A DNA stretch of 64,000 nucleotides from Bacteroidales bacterium (GCA_017651185.1 JAGCDJ010000043.1:19224-83223), one strand, 5' to 3'. Numbered from the stretch's first letter, positions 42,107 to 52,146 are shown. Notes: generated by a model from the letters alone, not told the origin. Numbers and translations are program-made.

Positions 42107-43252
42107 TTACAAGCAGTTTCTTAGGTCTTCGTCGTATTGCTTGACGATGTTTTTCCAGTCGAATTGCTCTGCAATGCTATTGAAATGTTCGGCGGGGACT
42201 ATGTAGTTTTGCAGGAATTTGTTGCCGTGGAAGTCGATAATCTTGTCGGCAAGCGTCTTGTAGTCCTTTTTTTCGATGAAATCGCCGTTTATGCCGGCTG
42301 TAATCAGTTTTTCGTTGTTGCTTACCTTTGTGGCGATTATGTACTGCCCGCATGCAAGTGCTTCTAGCATTGCCATGCTCATGCCTTCGGCAAGCGATGG
42401 CATAACCGTGAGCGATGCCGACTGGTATTCGGCAATGATTTCGGGTTTCGTAAGCCAGTTCTTGAAAACCACAATGCCTCCAAGTCCGTTTTGCCTTACA
42501 AAATCTTCCATCTTCTTGCGCATTTTTCCGTCACCAACTATATGAACTTCAAAGTCGGGAATACTTTTTTTTGCAATGCTGATTGCCTTGAGGAAGGTCA
42601 TTGGATCTTTTTGCAATACTAACCTGCCGGCAAACAGTATTGTGAACTTTTTGGCGCGTTTGCTTTCGTCGGGGAAGAACTTGTCGCGGTTCCATCCGTT
42701 GAATATCAGTTTGTTCTTGGCGGTAGTTCCACCGAGGAATGCATTTATGTTGCTTAACATTTCGTCAGACTGCACATAGTTGCGCTTCGATTGCATGCAA
42801 ATCTTGCGAATCCAATGATAGCAGGCGGCATGATACCACATCATCTGTTCGGGGAAGAACCACGGAATGTCGTGCCCGTGCGAAACTATTACATAAGGCA
42901 GATGAAACATTTCCTTCATGCTGTACGCCACTTCTCCGCATGGCAGGGCAAAGTTTGCAAAGCAGAGGTCGTATTTGCCGACTTGCAGGTGTTTTTTTAG
43001 AAAACGCTTGGCACAAATCATCCACGACAGCATTTCGCGTATGTTGGACTGAAAAACATCTTTTCGCTTAGATTTTAGTCGTAGCACACGAACTCCATTT
43101 TCAGTGCTATCCTCCTCTGTACCTTCGTAGTAGGTTGTTAGTACCGTTACTTCGTGACCAAGTGTAGCAAGACCTTCGGCAATATTCTTCGAGATTATGC
43201 CAGCACCGCCGCCAAGAGGAGGGTATTCGTAATTTAGCACAAGGAGTTTCAT
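42107..43252 (-). CDS. Glycosyltransferase family 4 protein
   Basis: 381 residues. The N-terminal acceptor domain begins MKLLVLNYEYPPLGGGAGIIS (with the Gly-rich loop of GT-B enzymes). The C-terminal donor domain has FAGRLVLQKDPMTFLKA and the EGMSMAMLEALACG motif, whose ExxxxxxxE contacts the sugar nucleotide. A retaining GT4 enzyme for a cell-surface glycan; donor and acceptor unknown. It is a lone gene, not in a polysaccharide cluster. The -7 box sits 4 bases before the ATG, so the transcript may lack a leader. Confidence 0.9.
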   Translation of the reverse strand: MKLLVLNYEYPPLGGGAGIISKNIAEGLATLGHEVTVLTTYYEGTEEDSTENGVRVLRLKSKRKDVFQSNIREMLSWMICAKRFLKKHLQVGKYDLCFANFALPCGEVAYSMKEMFHLPYVIVSHGHDIPWFFPEQMMWYHAACYHWIRKICMQSKRNYVQSDEMLSNINAFLGGTTAKNKLIFNGWNRDKFFPDESKRAKKFTILFAGRLVLQKDPMTFLKAISIAKKSIPDFEVHIVGDGKMRKKMEDFVRQNGLGGIVVFKNWLTKPEIIAEYQSASLTVMPSLAEGMSMAMLEALACGQYIIATKVSNNEKLITAGINGDFIEKKDYKTLADKIIDFHGNKFLQNYIVPAEHFNSIAEQFDWKNIVKQYDEDLRNCL

Positions 43253-43256
43253 GTCG

Positions 43257-43264
43257 CAAAGATA
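43257..43264 (-). promoter_or_regulatory. -7 box immediately before the glycosyltransferase start
   Basis: TATCTTTG on the minus strand, separated from the ATG by only four bases. If used, transcription would begin at or beside the start codon. Confidence 0.45.
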
Positions 43265-43330
43265 ACTTCTTTATGGTATCGTTTGAAAAGTTTTAACTAA
43301 ATATTATGCATGAGATTTGCATAAGTTAGT

Positions 43331-43338
43331 TAAATTTG
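43331..43338 (+). promoter_or_regulatory. -7 box of the unknown secreted protein gene
   Basis: TAAATTTG, 16 bases before the first possible ATG; -33 element not clear. Confidence 0.45.
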
Positions 43339-43354
43339 TTCTTGTTTTTTAGAC

Positions 43355-44200
43355 ATGATGAGTATGAAAAAGTTGTGTTTATATTGTATTGTGGTGCTGG
43401 CATCATTAGTTTCGTTGGCAAATGTTTATGCATCGCCAGTTTCTTCGATTAAGTGTGATTATGTCGCTGTGGAAGATGGCGGAGATGTTGACCTTTATTT
43501 GGATTGCTTTGAAAATGCCGTGAAAACCAAGGATATGGAACTTGCGGCAAAAATCGCAAATGTTTTGTATGGAATGTACATGAATGATGCGCAGCAGAAG
43601 CGGTTCACGAAGATAGAAGATATGATTTCTAAGAAGGATTACCGTGTGTATCGCGACAATTTGAGATATTTTGCATCAAAGTCATCCCCAGTTCAGGATG
43701 GTTACTATGATTTTTATGTAGAGCCATACGAGGATTTGAATGACAATGATTATGATGACGGCAGTTCGTTTGTTGATGATATTGTGGATTCTTTTTCTGC
43801 CTTTTTCAACGAATTGGGTGCGGCAGATTCTTCATATAACTGGCATTACGAACGTCACGATACCATTGATGGTGGCGGGATGCTCGATGTGTTTGTAGAT
43901 GCATTCAATAGATTCCTGTTTGATGATGGTGGTGCGGAAATTAGCGACAAGTCGATGTCGGCGGATGAAGCAGAAATTGATGCATTGCTTGATGAATACG
44001 AAAAGTTTGTGAATTTATCTGTCGGTGCTTTGCGTGATGTAATGTCGGGCAATAGTGATTCTATGGATGAATTTGAGAAGTATAGTCAGGAAGCATCTAG
44101 GTTGTCTGATGAAATAGGAAAGACAGGTAACGGAATGAATTCAAGGCAGTTTAAGAGATACATGCATATCCTGGGCAACATGGTTACTGGTTTGTTCTGA
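43355..44200 (+). CDS. Secreted protein of unknown function with a DEYEKFV helical domain
   Basis: 281 residues (starts at 43355, 43358 or 43364 are all possible). Signal peptide ending near VYASPVSS. The middle is rich in Asp, Tyr and Ser with repeated acidic stretches (YEDLNDNDYDDG) and no recognised fold. The C-terminal part (about 205-281) carries EIDALLDEYEKFVNL and a second helix ending FKRYMHILGNM, resembling the helical domain of the lipoprotein at 14228-14701. I do not recognise the family. Transcribed alone. Confidence 0.68.
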   Translation: MMSMKKLCLYCIVVLASLVSLANVYASPVSSIKCDYVAVEDGGDVDLYLDCFENAVKTKDMELAAKIANVLYGMYMNDAQQKRFTKIEDMISKKDYRVYRDNLRYFASKSSPVQDGYYDFYVEPYEDLNDNDYDDGSSFVDDIVDSFSAFFNELGAADSSYNWHYERHDTIDGGGMLDVFVDAFNRFLFDDGGAEISDKSMSADEAEIDALLDEYEKFVNLSVGALRDVMSGNSDSMDEFEKYSQEASRLSDEIGKTGNGMNSRQFKRYMHILGNMVTGLF

Positions 44201-44241
44201 AAATTTAGCGACAAACTTTAAATATGTAAACATCCTTTTTT

Positions 44242-44273
44242 GTTGCAAGTCCGAATGTTTTTTTGTATTTTTG
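44242..44273 (+). promoter_or_regulatory. Promoter of the DsbD-like gene
   Basis: TTG (44243-44245), 20-base spacer, TATTTTTG (44266-44273), 24 bases before the ATG at 44298. Confidence 0.58.
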
Positions 44274-44297
44274 CAACTCATCAAATATAAAGTGTTT

Positions 44298-46415
44298 ATG
44301 AACCTTTTGCGTAAATTAATATTGACAGTCACGGCATTGTTTGCCCTGACAATGGCTTTCGCGCAGATGGCCGAACCTGTAAAGTGGAAATTCTCTACAG
44401 AAAAGATTTCCGATAAGGAGTACAATCTTGTAATGACGGCTACAATAGAGGACAAATGGCACCTCTATTCGCAGCATTTCGATGCTGGCGGACCTATGCC
44501 TCTTGTGATTAGTTTCACGAAGTCGGACAAGTACAAAACAGTAGGTCAAACAACCGAATCGCCAGCGCCGACATCGGAATATGATGATGTCTTCATGGTT
44601 AATGTCAAGTATTTCACCCAAAAGGCGACATTCAAGCAGAAAATTGAGGTTTTGACAGATGCTTCGTTCTCCGTTAAGGCAGAACTTAGTGGTCAGGCAT
44701 GCTTCGAGGACGGACAGTGCCTTCCTGTAAATGCCGATGCAAACTTTAAAATAGACTTGCCAAAGAAAGAAACAGTCGAACCAGAAAAAACTTCAGCAGA
44801 ACCAGCGACTACTGAAGAAAAAACAACAGAAGTAGCAGAGGTTGAGCCGGGAGAGGAGACTGCAACCGATTCTGCACAAGCGGAAGTCGTTGAGCAAAAA
44901 TCCGACAAGGGCGGAACTCCACGCATTATTTCACAGAATGAATTTGTTGAGGAACAATCCGAAGACAGTTCCATGTGGGCGTTCTTCTTCCTTTCTCTGC
45001 TTTTTGGTATACTTGGAATTTTGACACCTTGCGTGTTCCCGATGATTCCAATGACAATCAGTTTCTTCATGCAGGGAGATTCCAGCAAGTTCAATTCAAT
45101 CCTCAAGGCATTGATTTTCGGAATATCAATAACAGTACTATATACTATTATAGGTGTGATAGTTTCCCTCACAAACGCTGGCGCAGGACTGACAACCGTA
45201 CTTAGCACGCATTGGATTCCAAATTTGATTTTCTTTGTGCTGTTTGTAGCATTTGCAGCATCTTTGTTTGGCCTGTTCGAAATCATTCTCCCAACATCGC
45301 TTGCAAACAAGAGTGACAAGCAGGTTGACAAGGGAGGAATTTTTGCATCGTTCTTCCTTGCGCTTACTACTGTAATCGTAAGTTTCAGTTGTACAGGTCC
45401 TATAGTTGGTGCTTTGTTGGTAAAGGCGGCAAGCGGTAATGTGCTCGAACCTACAATCGGTATGTTGGGCTTCGGTCTTGGTTTTGCTTTACCGTTCACA
45501 ATATTGGCAATCGCTCCAAACTGGCTCAAGAAGTTGCCGAAGTCGGGCGGATGGATGAACTCGGTGAAGGTTGTCATGGGTTTCTGCCTCTTGGCATTCT
45601 CGCTCAAGTATTTCTCCAACATCGACCAGAACTATCACCTCGACATAATGAGCCGCGAACTCTACATCGCAATATGGATTGTAATAAGCGTTTTGTGCGG
45701 TCTTTACCTTCTTGGTAAGATTCGTTTCAAAATGGACAGCGAGGTTAAGACTGTAGGTTTCTTCCGTATGATTTTGGCTTCGGCATTCTTTGTTTTCGCA
45801 CTTTACTTGTTCCCAGGAATGTTTGGTGCTAACTTGTCGTCGGTATCTGGACTTCTTCCGCCAATGACCACGCAGAATTTCAATCTTGCTGACAATGGTG
45901 GGGCTGCTTCAGAAGGTGCATTGTGCGGAACGCCAAAGTATTCTGAATCAATGCATACAGCCTACGGTGTGAACGCATATTTCGACTACAAGCAGGCATT
46001 CGATTGTGCTAAGTCGCAAGGTAAGCCGGTAATACTTTATTTCACAGGCCATTCGTGCGCAAACTGCAAGAAGATGCAGGCAGAGATTTGGGCAAACAAG
46101 ACTATTGCCGAAAAGTTCAACAACGAGTTTGTAATGACTGCCTTGTATGTAGATGAAAAATCGGTTGAAGTGCCTGTTGAGGAACAGTTTACGTCTTCAA
46201 ACGATGGTAAGTTGAAAAAGACGCTCGGTGAAGTGAATGCTGACTTGCAGATTGTTAATTTCCAGTGCAATACGCAACCGTACTATGTTGTTGTAAGTCC
46301 TGAAGGACAGGTACTTACAAAACCGATGTCGTATAACACTAACGCAGAGGAATTTATTACCTTCTTGAACGAAGGATTGGAGAATTATAACAAGAAATGT
46401 TCAAAATGTAATTAG
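44298..46415 (+). CDS. DsbD-like protein-disulfide reductase
   Basis: 705 residues from the ATG at 44298, directly before a signal peptide (MNLLRKLILTVTALFALTMA); the in-frame ATG at 44271 overlaps the promoter and is rejected. The order is canonical: N-terminal periplasmic DsbD domain with paired Cys in GQACFEDGQC, an acidic Glu/Thr linker (about 155-215), an eight-helix membrane domain with Cys in LTPCVFPMIP and SFSCTGPIVG, and a C-terminal thioredoxin domain with GHSCANCKKM (CxxC). It carries electrons from cytoplasmic thioredoxin to periplasmic disulfides. The S46 peptidase gene starts 3 bases after it. Confidence 0.93.
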   Translation: MNLLRKLILTVTALFALTMAFAQMAEPVKWKFSTEKISDKEYNLVMTATIEDKWHLYSQHFDAGGPMPLVISFTKSDKYKTVGQTTESPAPTSEYDDVFMVNVKYFTQKATFKQKIEVLTDASFSVKAELSGQACFEDGQCLPVNADANFKIDLPKKETVEPEKTSAEPATTEEKTTEVAEVEPGEETATDSAQAEVVEQKSDKGGTPRIISQNEFVEEQSEDSSMWAFFFLSLLFGILGILTPCVFPMIPMTISFFMQGDSSKFNSILKALIFGISITVLYTIIGVIVSLTNAGAGLTTVLSTHWIPNLIFFVLFVAFAASLFGLFEIILPTSLANKSDKQVDKGGIFASFFLALTTVIVSFSCTGPIVGALLVKAASGNVLEPTIGMLGFGLGFALPFTILAIAPNWLKKLPKSGGWMNSVKVVMGFCLLAFSLKYFSNIDQNYHLDIMSRELYIAIWIVISVLCGLYLLGKIRFKMDSEVKTVGFFRMILASAFFVFALYLFPGMFGANLSSVSGLLPPMTTQNFNLADNGGAASEGALCGTPKYSESMHTAYGVNAYFDYKQAFDCAKSQGKPVILYFTGHSCANCKKMQAEIWANKTIAEKFNNEFVMTALYVDEKSVEVPVEEQFTSSNDGKLKKTLGEVNADLQIVNFQCNTQPYYVVVSPEGQVLTKPMSYNTNAEEFITFLNEGLENYNKKCSKCN

Positions 46416-46418
46416 TAT

Positions 46419-48584
46419 ATGTTTATGAGAAGATTTACAGCAATTTTATTTGTATTTGTTCTTGCTTTTGGAATGACAGCAAGGGCAGATGAAGGAATGT
46501 GGCTTTTGTCGATGATTGGCAAGAACTACGACGATATGAAGAAGCAGGGTTTCAAGTTGACACCTGAAGATATTTATAGTGTAAATCAAGGTTGCATCAA
46601 GGATGCTGTCGTAGGTTTGGGAAGAGAAGGTTCTCCGTTCTGGCACTTCTGCACTGGCGAAATTGTTTCGGGCGAAGGACTTATGTTTACAAATCACCAC
46701 TGCGGATATTCTATGATACAGACTCATTCGACTGTTGAGCACGACTACCTGAAGGATGGTTTCTGGGCTTATTCGAAGGAAGAAGAATTGTCGAATCCAG
46801 GCATTACTGCATCAATACTCGTTAGAATAGAAGATGTTACTGCCGAAGTAGAAAAGTCGTTCACTAAGGACATGACAGAACGCGACCGCAGTATTGCATT
46901 GAAGAAGGCGTCAAAGGCAATAACTGACAAGGCCGTAGAGGGAACAAACTACAAGGCACAGGTAAAAGATATGTTTGGTGGAAACCAATATTTCCTGTTG
47001 GTATATGTTACTTATCAGGATGTTCGTCTTGTAGGTGCACCTCCTTCATCGATGGGTAAGTTTGGTGGTGATACCGACAACTGGATGTGGCCTCGCCATA
47101 CTGCAGACTTCTCAATGTTCAGGATTTACACTGCACCCGATGGTACTCCGGCACAATATTCCAAGAAAAATGTTCCGCTGAAACCGAAACATTTCTTGCC
47201 TGTAAGTGCAAAGGGAATCGAGGATGGCGACTTCGCAATGGTTATGGGTTTCCCAGGAACAACAAACCGCTATGTAACATCATACGGACTTGAGGAAGTT
47301 ATGCAGGTTACAAACAAATTGCGTTACGAAATCAGGGATGTGAAAGTAAATGTATTGCGTGAAAAGATGAATGCTGATCCGAAGGTAAAGATTCAGTATG
47401 CATCTAAATATGCTTCATGCTCCAACTACTGGAAGTATTCAAACGAACAGAACAAGGCGCTTGCACATCTTAACACCATGGGAATCAAGAAGGACATTGA
47501 AGCAGACCTTTGCAAATGGACTGATAAGAAGGGCGAATCAAAGTACCGCGATGCTTTGAATGCTCTCCAAAAGATTTACCAGTCGAGAAGAGGTCAGGCA
47601 GAAGCAAGAATGTATATTACCGAAGGACTTCTTGGTTCTGAATTGCCATATTATGCGTTCGGTTGCAGGTCGTTGACTTCGGCATTGGCATCAAAGGACT
47701 TGGCAGAAATAAATTCGCAGGTTAGCGATTTCAGGGAACCGGCAAAGGCATTCTACAAAGATTATGATCCCGAAACTGAATGCGCATTGATGAAGGCATT
47801 GTTCCGCAAGGTATACGATGAAATGGATGCAAAGTACTATCCTGAATTCTTCAAGACGATACAGAACAAGTACAAAGGTGATGTCGAAAAGTATGTAGGT
47901 GATGCATTTGCAAAATCAATATTCTCGACGGAAGCCAAGTTCAATGCTTTCCTTGACAAACCGTCAGAATCAGCATTCACAAAGGACCCGATATTGCAGA
48001 TGGGTAACGACATAATTGACGTATATAGAAAAGTTTACAATGAGTACAACGACCTTTCTGTTGACCTTGAACGCAATAATCGTGTTTTCATCGAAGGTGT
48101 GCTCGCCATGAATCCTGACAAGAATTTTGCACCAGATGCTAATTCGACCATAAGGATGACCTACGGCAATGTAAAGAGTTACGAACCGCGTGATGGTGTT
48201 TTCTACGATTACTATACAACCTTGAAGGGTGTAATGGAAAAGGAAAATCCTAATAGTTACGAATTTATTGTTCCCGAAAAGTTGAAACAACTTTACAAAG
48301 ACAAGAATTTTGGCAACTATGTAAACAAGAACGGCGAAGTTCCAACATGTTTCATTACCAACAACGATATTACTGGTGGTAATTCTGGTAGTCCTGTAAT
48401 CAACGGTAATGGCGAACTCATCGGTCTTGCTTTTGATGGCAACAGCGAGGCAATGTCGGGTGACATCGACTTCGAGGAGAATCTGCAAAGATGCATCTGC
48501 TTGGATGTAAGGTATGCATTGTTCATCATCGACAAGTACGCTAATGCTCAGAACCTGATAAGGGAAATGGACATAAAGCGTTAA
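46419..48584 (+). CDS. S46 family dipeptidyl peptidase (DPP7-like)
   Basis: 721 residues with a signal peptide ending at TARA. The triad residues are visible: His in TNHHCGY (about 93-94), Asp in GGDTDNWMWPRHTADFS and Ser in GGNSGSPV. Specificity in this family is set by one residue near the C-terminus: Gly in DPP7 (hydrophobic P1), Arg in DPP11 (acidic P1). Here the site reads FDGNSEAMSGDI, with Gly, so DPP7-like specificity is predicted. It removes dipeptides from peptides in the periplasm. It is co-transcribed with the DsbD-like gene upstream (3-base gap). Confidence 0.93.
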   Translation: MFMRRFTAILFVFVLAFGMTARADEGMWLLSMIGKNYDDMKKQGFKLTPEDIYSVNQGCIKDAVVGLGREGSPFWHFCTGEIVSGEGLMFTNHHCGYSMIQTHSTVEHDYLKDGFWAYSKEEELSNPGITASILVRIEDVTAEVEKSFTKDMTERDRSIALKKASKAITDKAVEGTNYKAQVKDMFGGNQYFLLVYVTYQDVRLVGAPPSSMGKFGGDTDNWMWPRHTADFSMFRIYTAPDGTPAQYSKKNVPLKPKHFLPVSAKGIEDGDFAMVMGFPGTTNRYVTSYGLEEVMQVTNKLRYEIRDVKVNVLREKMNADPKVKIQYASKYASCSNYWKYSNEQNKALAHLNTMGIKKDIEADLCKWTDKKGESKYRDALNALQKIYQSRRGQAEARMYITEGLLGSELPYYAFGCRSLTSALASKDLAEINSQVSDFREPAKAFYKDYDPETECALMKALFRKVYDEMDAKYYPEFFKTIQNKYKGDVEKYVGDAFAKSIFSTEAKFNAFLDKPSESAFTKDPILQMGNDIIDVYRKVYNEYNDLSVDLERNNRVFIEGVLAMNPDKNFAPDANSTIRMTYGNVKSYEPRDGVFYDYYTTLKGVMEKENPNSYEFIVPEKLKQLYKDKNFGNYVNKNGEVPTCFITNNDITGGNSGSPVINGNGELIGLAFDGNSEAMSGDIDFEENLQRCICLDVRYALFIIDKYANAQNLIREMDIKR

Positions 48585-48609
48585 TTGATAATTTGACATT
48601 GATTAATAC

Positions 48610-48636
48610 GTAGCGGCGCAATAATTGCGCCGCTAC
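48610..48636. repeat. 27-bp palindrome, REP-like family (copy d)
   Basis: 12-base arms GTAGCGGCGCAA / TTGCGCCGCTAC around TAA, 25 bases after the S46 peptidase stop and after a TTGATAATTTGACA tract like that next to copy b. Same CGCAA/TTGCG core. Confidence 0.8.
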
Positions 48637-48775
48637 TTTAAATTTGAGGGAATACTGGGATTTGGCGGGACTGCTTGTGAGGGCTATTTGATATCCAATT
48701 AATTGACGGTTGGTATACGTAAGATAGAATATGGTCATAAATACTTAAAACTTTCCTAATAAAAATAGAAAACCA

Positions 48776-48790
48776 ATAGAAATTTTCTAT
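48776..48790. promoter_or_regulatory. Small palindrome in the DUF4175 promoter
   Basis: ATAGAAATTTTCTAT, 17 bases upstream of the -7 box and covering the -33 region. It may be an operator; the AT-rich content makes chance possible. Confidence 0.4.
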
Positions 48791-48807
48791 CGGCTTACTT
48801 TTTTTAC

Positions 48808-48815
48808 TATTTTTG
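48808..48815 (+). promoter_or_regulatory. -7 box of the DUF4175 gene
   Basis: TATTTTTG, 17 bases before the ATG at 48833. Confidence 0.5.
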
Positions 48816-48832
48816 CTTGGTTTGAAATTGAA

Positions 48833-51800
48833 ATGGAAAATGGCTATAACATATTGATTACCAAACTTGATAAGTTTATCAGGAAGTACTATCTGAACAA
48901 GATGGTAAAGGGTGTTATACTTGCACTTGCCATTTCTGGATTGTGGTATCTTATAGTCATTATTGCCGAATATTACGGCAGGTTTTCTTCTGCTTTCCGT
49001 ACGGCATTGTTTATCAGTTCGATAACTTTGTATGCCATCGTATTCTTCACAATGATATTGTGGCCCTTGCTGAAGTTGATGAAAATTGGCAAGCGCATTT
49101 CGTATGCCGAGGCAAGCCGTATTCTTGGAAAACATTTCCCAGAAGTGTCGGATAAGTTGCAGAATACGTTGGAACTCAAATCTTTGCTGGACGAAAACAC
49201 AGAGACTCGTGACCTTATTTATGCAAGTATCTCGCAGAGAATTGAGAAACTTTCGCCAATACCATTCCTATCGGCAATCAAGATAAAGAAGAATGTCAAG
49301 TATCTGGTGTATTTGGCACCAGTTGTTCTTGTGTTCGTGCTGATAATTTCGTTCAAGCCGGCTATTGTCACCGAGGGAACGGAACGAATTGTGAAATATG
49401 ATGAGCATTTCGAGATGCCGGCACCATTTTCGTTCATTCTCGAAAACGACACCTTGCAGGTAAGGCAAGGCGACGATTTCACAGTGAATCTGCGTGTCGA
49501 AGGTCAGTATGTGCCCGAGCATGTGATGATAAATTTCGGTGGTAACTCGTTCTACATGGAAAAGCAGTCGGCTGCGACATTCAAGTACGACTTCAAGACG
49601 CTGAACAATTCGTTCAAGTTCTATTTCACGGCTCAGGATGTGGAATCAAAGGATTATGAGGTCAGTGTAATGCCTGCACCGATAATTCTCGATTTCAAGG
49701 TAAATGTTGTGCCAATGTCATATACAGGCCTTGATGCTGTGGAAATAAAAAATTCGGGTGACATAGAAGTGCCGATTGGTTCAAGCGTAAAGTGGACATT
49801 TGGTACGGCAAACCTCGATTCGCTTGCAATAGTCATGGACAGCATTGTCCTGAGTTCCGAAAAGGAAGGCAACGAATACACCTTTAAAAAAAGAATTACC
49901 ACAAGCAGCGAATATTCGCTTTTTGTTGCAAACGAATATTTCAGCGAAGTTGTTGACATAAAGTATAAAATTCGCGTCGTTCCTGACTTGTATCCGTCAA
50001 TTTCGGTGGTGGAGAGCAAGGACAGTACAAATCCAGCAATTGTTTATTTCAAGGGGGCGATTGACGACGACTATGGTTTTTCGCGCCTGACTTTCCATTG
50101 TTTCGATGGCGAAACCGAAATTTTAAAGTCGCCGGTGCAGTTCTCGCAGCGTCTTAGTTCACAGGATTTCTATCATGCGGTTGATTTTTCGACTCTCGAA
50201 CATACGGGCAATAGGATTACCTATTATTTCGAAGTTGCCGACAATGATGGCTATAGTGGTCCAAAGACTGCAAAGTCGAAGGTGATGGAGTATAATATCC
50301 CGTCGGCACAGGACTTGCAGGACATGAGCGAAGAGACCAACAACGATACAGAAAACAAGATTGACGAGGCAAAGAAAATCAGCGAGGACATTAAGAAAAG
50401 CATCGATGAACTGAAGCGCAAACTTGTCAACGAAAACCTTTCGCCATACGACCGTTCGCAGATTATGCAGGACATTCTTGACAAGGAGGACCAGCTCGAA
50501 AGTTTGATGGAGCAGATAAAGGAAGAGCAGAACCAGCTTCAGCAGTACAAGGAACAATTCTCCAAGAGCGAGGAGCTTCTGAAGAAGCAGGCCGAAATAA
50601 ACAGCTTAATGGAAAGTCTCATGACCGACGAGATGCGTCAGATGATTGAGGAGATGAAGAAACTTATGGAGAATTTCGACAAGAACGAATTTTTCAAAAA
50701 GTCCGAAGAATTTAAGATGTCGGTCGAGGAGATGGAGCAGAATATGGACAATACTCTCGAACTGCTTAAGCGGTCGGAAGTCGAGGAGCGCGTAAAGAGC
50801 ATTGCCGACCAGATGGAAAGTCTTGCCGAAAAGGAGAAGAAACTCGCCGAGGAGACCAAGGAAAAGAGCAAGTCGCAGGACGAACTGAAAAAGGAACAGT
50901 CGGAATTGAACGAGCAGTTCGACAAGTTGAAGGAGGAATATGAAAAGACGTTGGATAAAAATTCCGACCTGAAGGAACCTATGCCGTTGCAGGATTTCAA
51001 GAACGATATGGATGAAATATCAAACGAAATGCGGCAGGCGGGCGAAGATTTGGAGGACAACAAGAACAACAAGGCATCGGACAAGCAGAAGAGCAGTTCG
51101 CAGAAGATGCAGCAGTTGTCGCAGAAGATGAACTCGATGATGGCGCAGATGGAGATGGAGGAGAACGAGGAGAACATGGACGACATAAAGCAGTTGCTTG
51201 AAAATGTGTTGACGTTCTCGTTTGACCAGGAAGATATTATGACTGGTATGAAACCATTGTCGTACAAATCGCCTCAGTACAAGGAATATGTTGTGCGCCA
51301 GAAGAATATAACCGACAATTTCAATATAATACGTGATTCTTTGAATGCGTTGTCGTCGCGGATTCCAGGTTTGTCCACGATGGTTTCGTCCGAAGTGATG
51401 AACATCCGCAAGGAACTTGCATCGGTTATGGATTATCTTGGAAATACCCAGAAATATCAGGCGCAGACATCACAGCAGAAGGTGCTTACTTCGGCAAACA
51501 ACCTCGCTTTGCTTCTTTCGGAAGTCCTCGACCAGATGCAACAGCAGCAGATGCAGATGCAAGGCAATTCGAGTTCGAGTTGCAACAAGTGCAAGAACAA
51601 GGGAAATGGACAGCCGCAGCAGAAGCAAATGGGGCAGATGCGCGACATGCAGCAGCAGATGAAGCAACAGATGCAGCAGATGCTCGACGAGATGAAAAAG
51701 AATGGCGGTCAGCAGGGGCAGAATGGCGAACAACTGGCAAAGATGCTCATGCAGCAGGAGATGATGCAGAAGATGCTCAACGACATGGTGAACGGAGAAC

Positions 51801-52144
51801 TTAGTCCCGACGCTGCAAAATATCTGAAGGAAGCAAACAAGATGATTGAGCAGAACATCAAGGATTTGGTGAACCGCAATGTCACACAGCAGACTGTAAA
51901 TCGACAGGAACAGATAATTACACGCTTGCTGCAGGCCGAAAATAGTCAGAACGAGCGCGAAACCGAGCAAAAACGCAGGTCGACCGAGGCAAAGGAATAC
52001 AAGCTGAGCAATCCCGACAAGGCGTTCGAGGAAAAGGAAAGCGAACTTAGGTTCAACGAGTTGCTTCAGGTGTCTAACTTGAAGTTAAAGGACTATTATA
52101 AGAACAAATACAAGGAATATTTAAAGAATTTAAAGGATAATTGA
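48833..52144 (+). CDS. DUF4175 membrane protein with a long coiled coil
   Basis: 1103 residues, matching the Bacteroidota DUF4175 family. Two membrane helices (about 25-47 and 57-80) and a third near 160 lead to an extracytoplasmic beta-rich part (to about 480). Residues 480-760 form a long charged coiled coil. About 880-990 is rich in Gln and Met with a CNKC pair and QQQMQMQ-type runs. The function is unknown; membrane anchor plus rod suggests a structural or scaffold role. It is followed after 2 bases by ybeY. Confidence 0.85.
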   Translation: MENGYNILITKLDKFIRKYYLNKMVKGVILALAISGLWYLIVIIAEYYGRFSSAFRTALFISSITLYAIVFFTMILWPLLKLMKIGKRISYAEASRILGKHFPEVSDKLQNTLELKSLLDENTETRDLIYASISQRIEKLSPIPFLSAIKIKKNVKYLVYLAPVVLVFVLIISFKPAIVTEGTERIVKYDEHFEMPAPFSFILENDTLQVRQGDDFTVNLRVEGQYVPEHVMINFGGNSFYMEKQSAATFKYDFKTLNNSFKFYFTAQDVESKDYEVSVMPAPIILDFKVNVVPMSYTGLDAVEIKNSGDIEVPIGSSVKWTFGTANLDSLAIVMDSIVLSSEKEGNEYTFKKRITTSSEYSLFVANEYFSEVVDIKYKIRVVPDLYPSISVVESKDSTNPAIVYFKGAIDDDYGFSRLTFHCFDGETEILKSPVQFSQRLSSQDFYHAVDFSTLEHTGNRITYYFEVADNDGYSGPKTAKSKVMEYNIPSAQDLQDMSEETNNDTENKIDEAKKISEDIKKSIDELKRKLVNENLSPYDRSQIMQDILDKEDQLESLMEQIKEEQNQLQQYKEQFSKSEELLKKQAEINSLMESLMTDEMRQMIEEMKKLMENFDKNEFFKKSEEFKMSVEEMEQNMDNTLELLKRSEVEERVKSIADQMESLAEKEKKLAEETKEKSKSQDELKKEQSELNEQFDKLKEEYEKTLDKNSDLKEPMPLQDFKNDMDEISNEMRQAGEDLEDNKNNKASDKQKSSSQKMQQLSQKMNSMMAQMEMEENEENMDDIKQLLENVLTFSFDQEDIMTGMKPLSYKSPQYKEYVVRQKNITDNFNIIRDSLNALSSRIPGLSTMVSSEVMNIRKELASVMDYLGNTQKYQAQTSQQKVLTSANNLALLLSEVLDQMQQQQMQMQGNSSSSCNKCKNKGNGQPQQKQMGQMRDMQQQMKQQMQQMLDEMKKNGGQQGQNGEQLAKMLMQQEMMQKMLNDMVNGELSPDAAKYLKEANKMIEQNIKDLVNRNVTQQTVNRQEQIITRLLQAENSQNERETEQKRRSTEAKEYKLSNPDKAFEEKESELRFNELLQVSNLKLKDYYKNKYKEYLKNLKDN

Positions 52145-52146
52145 TT

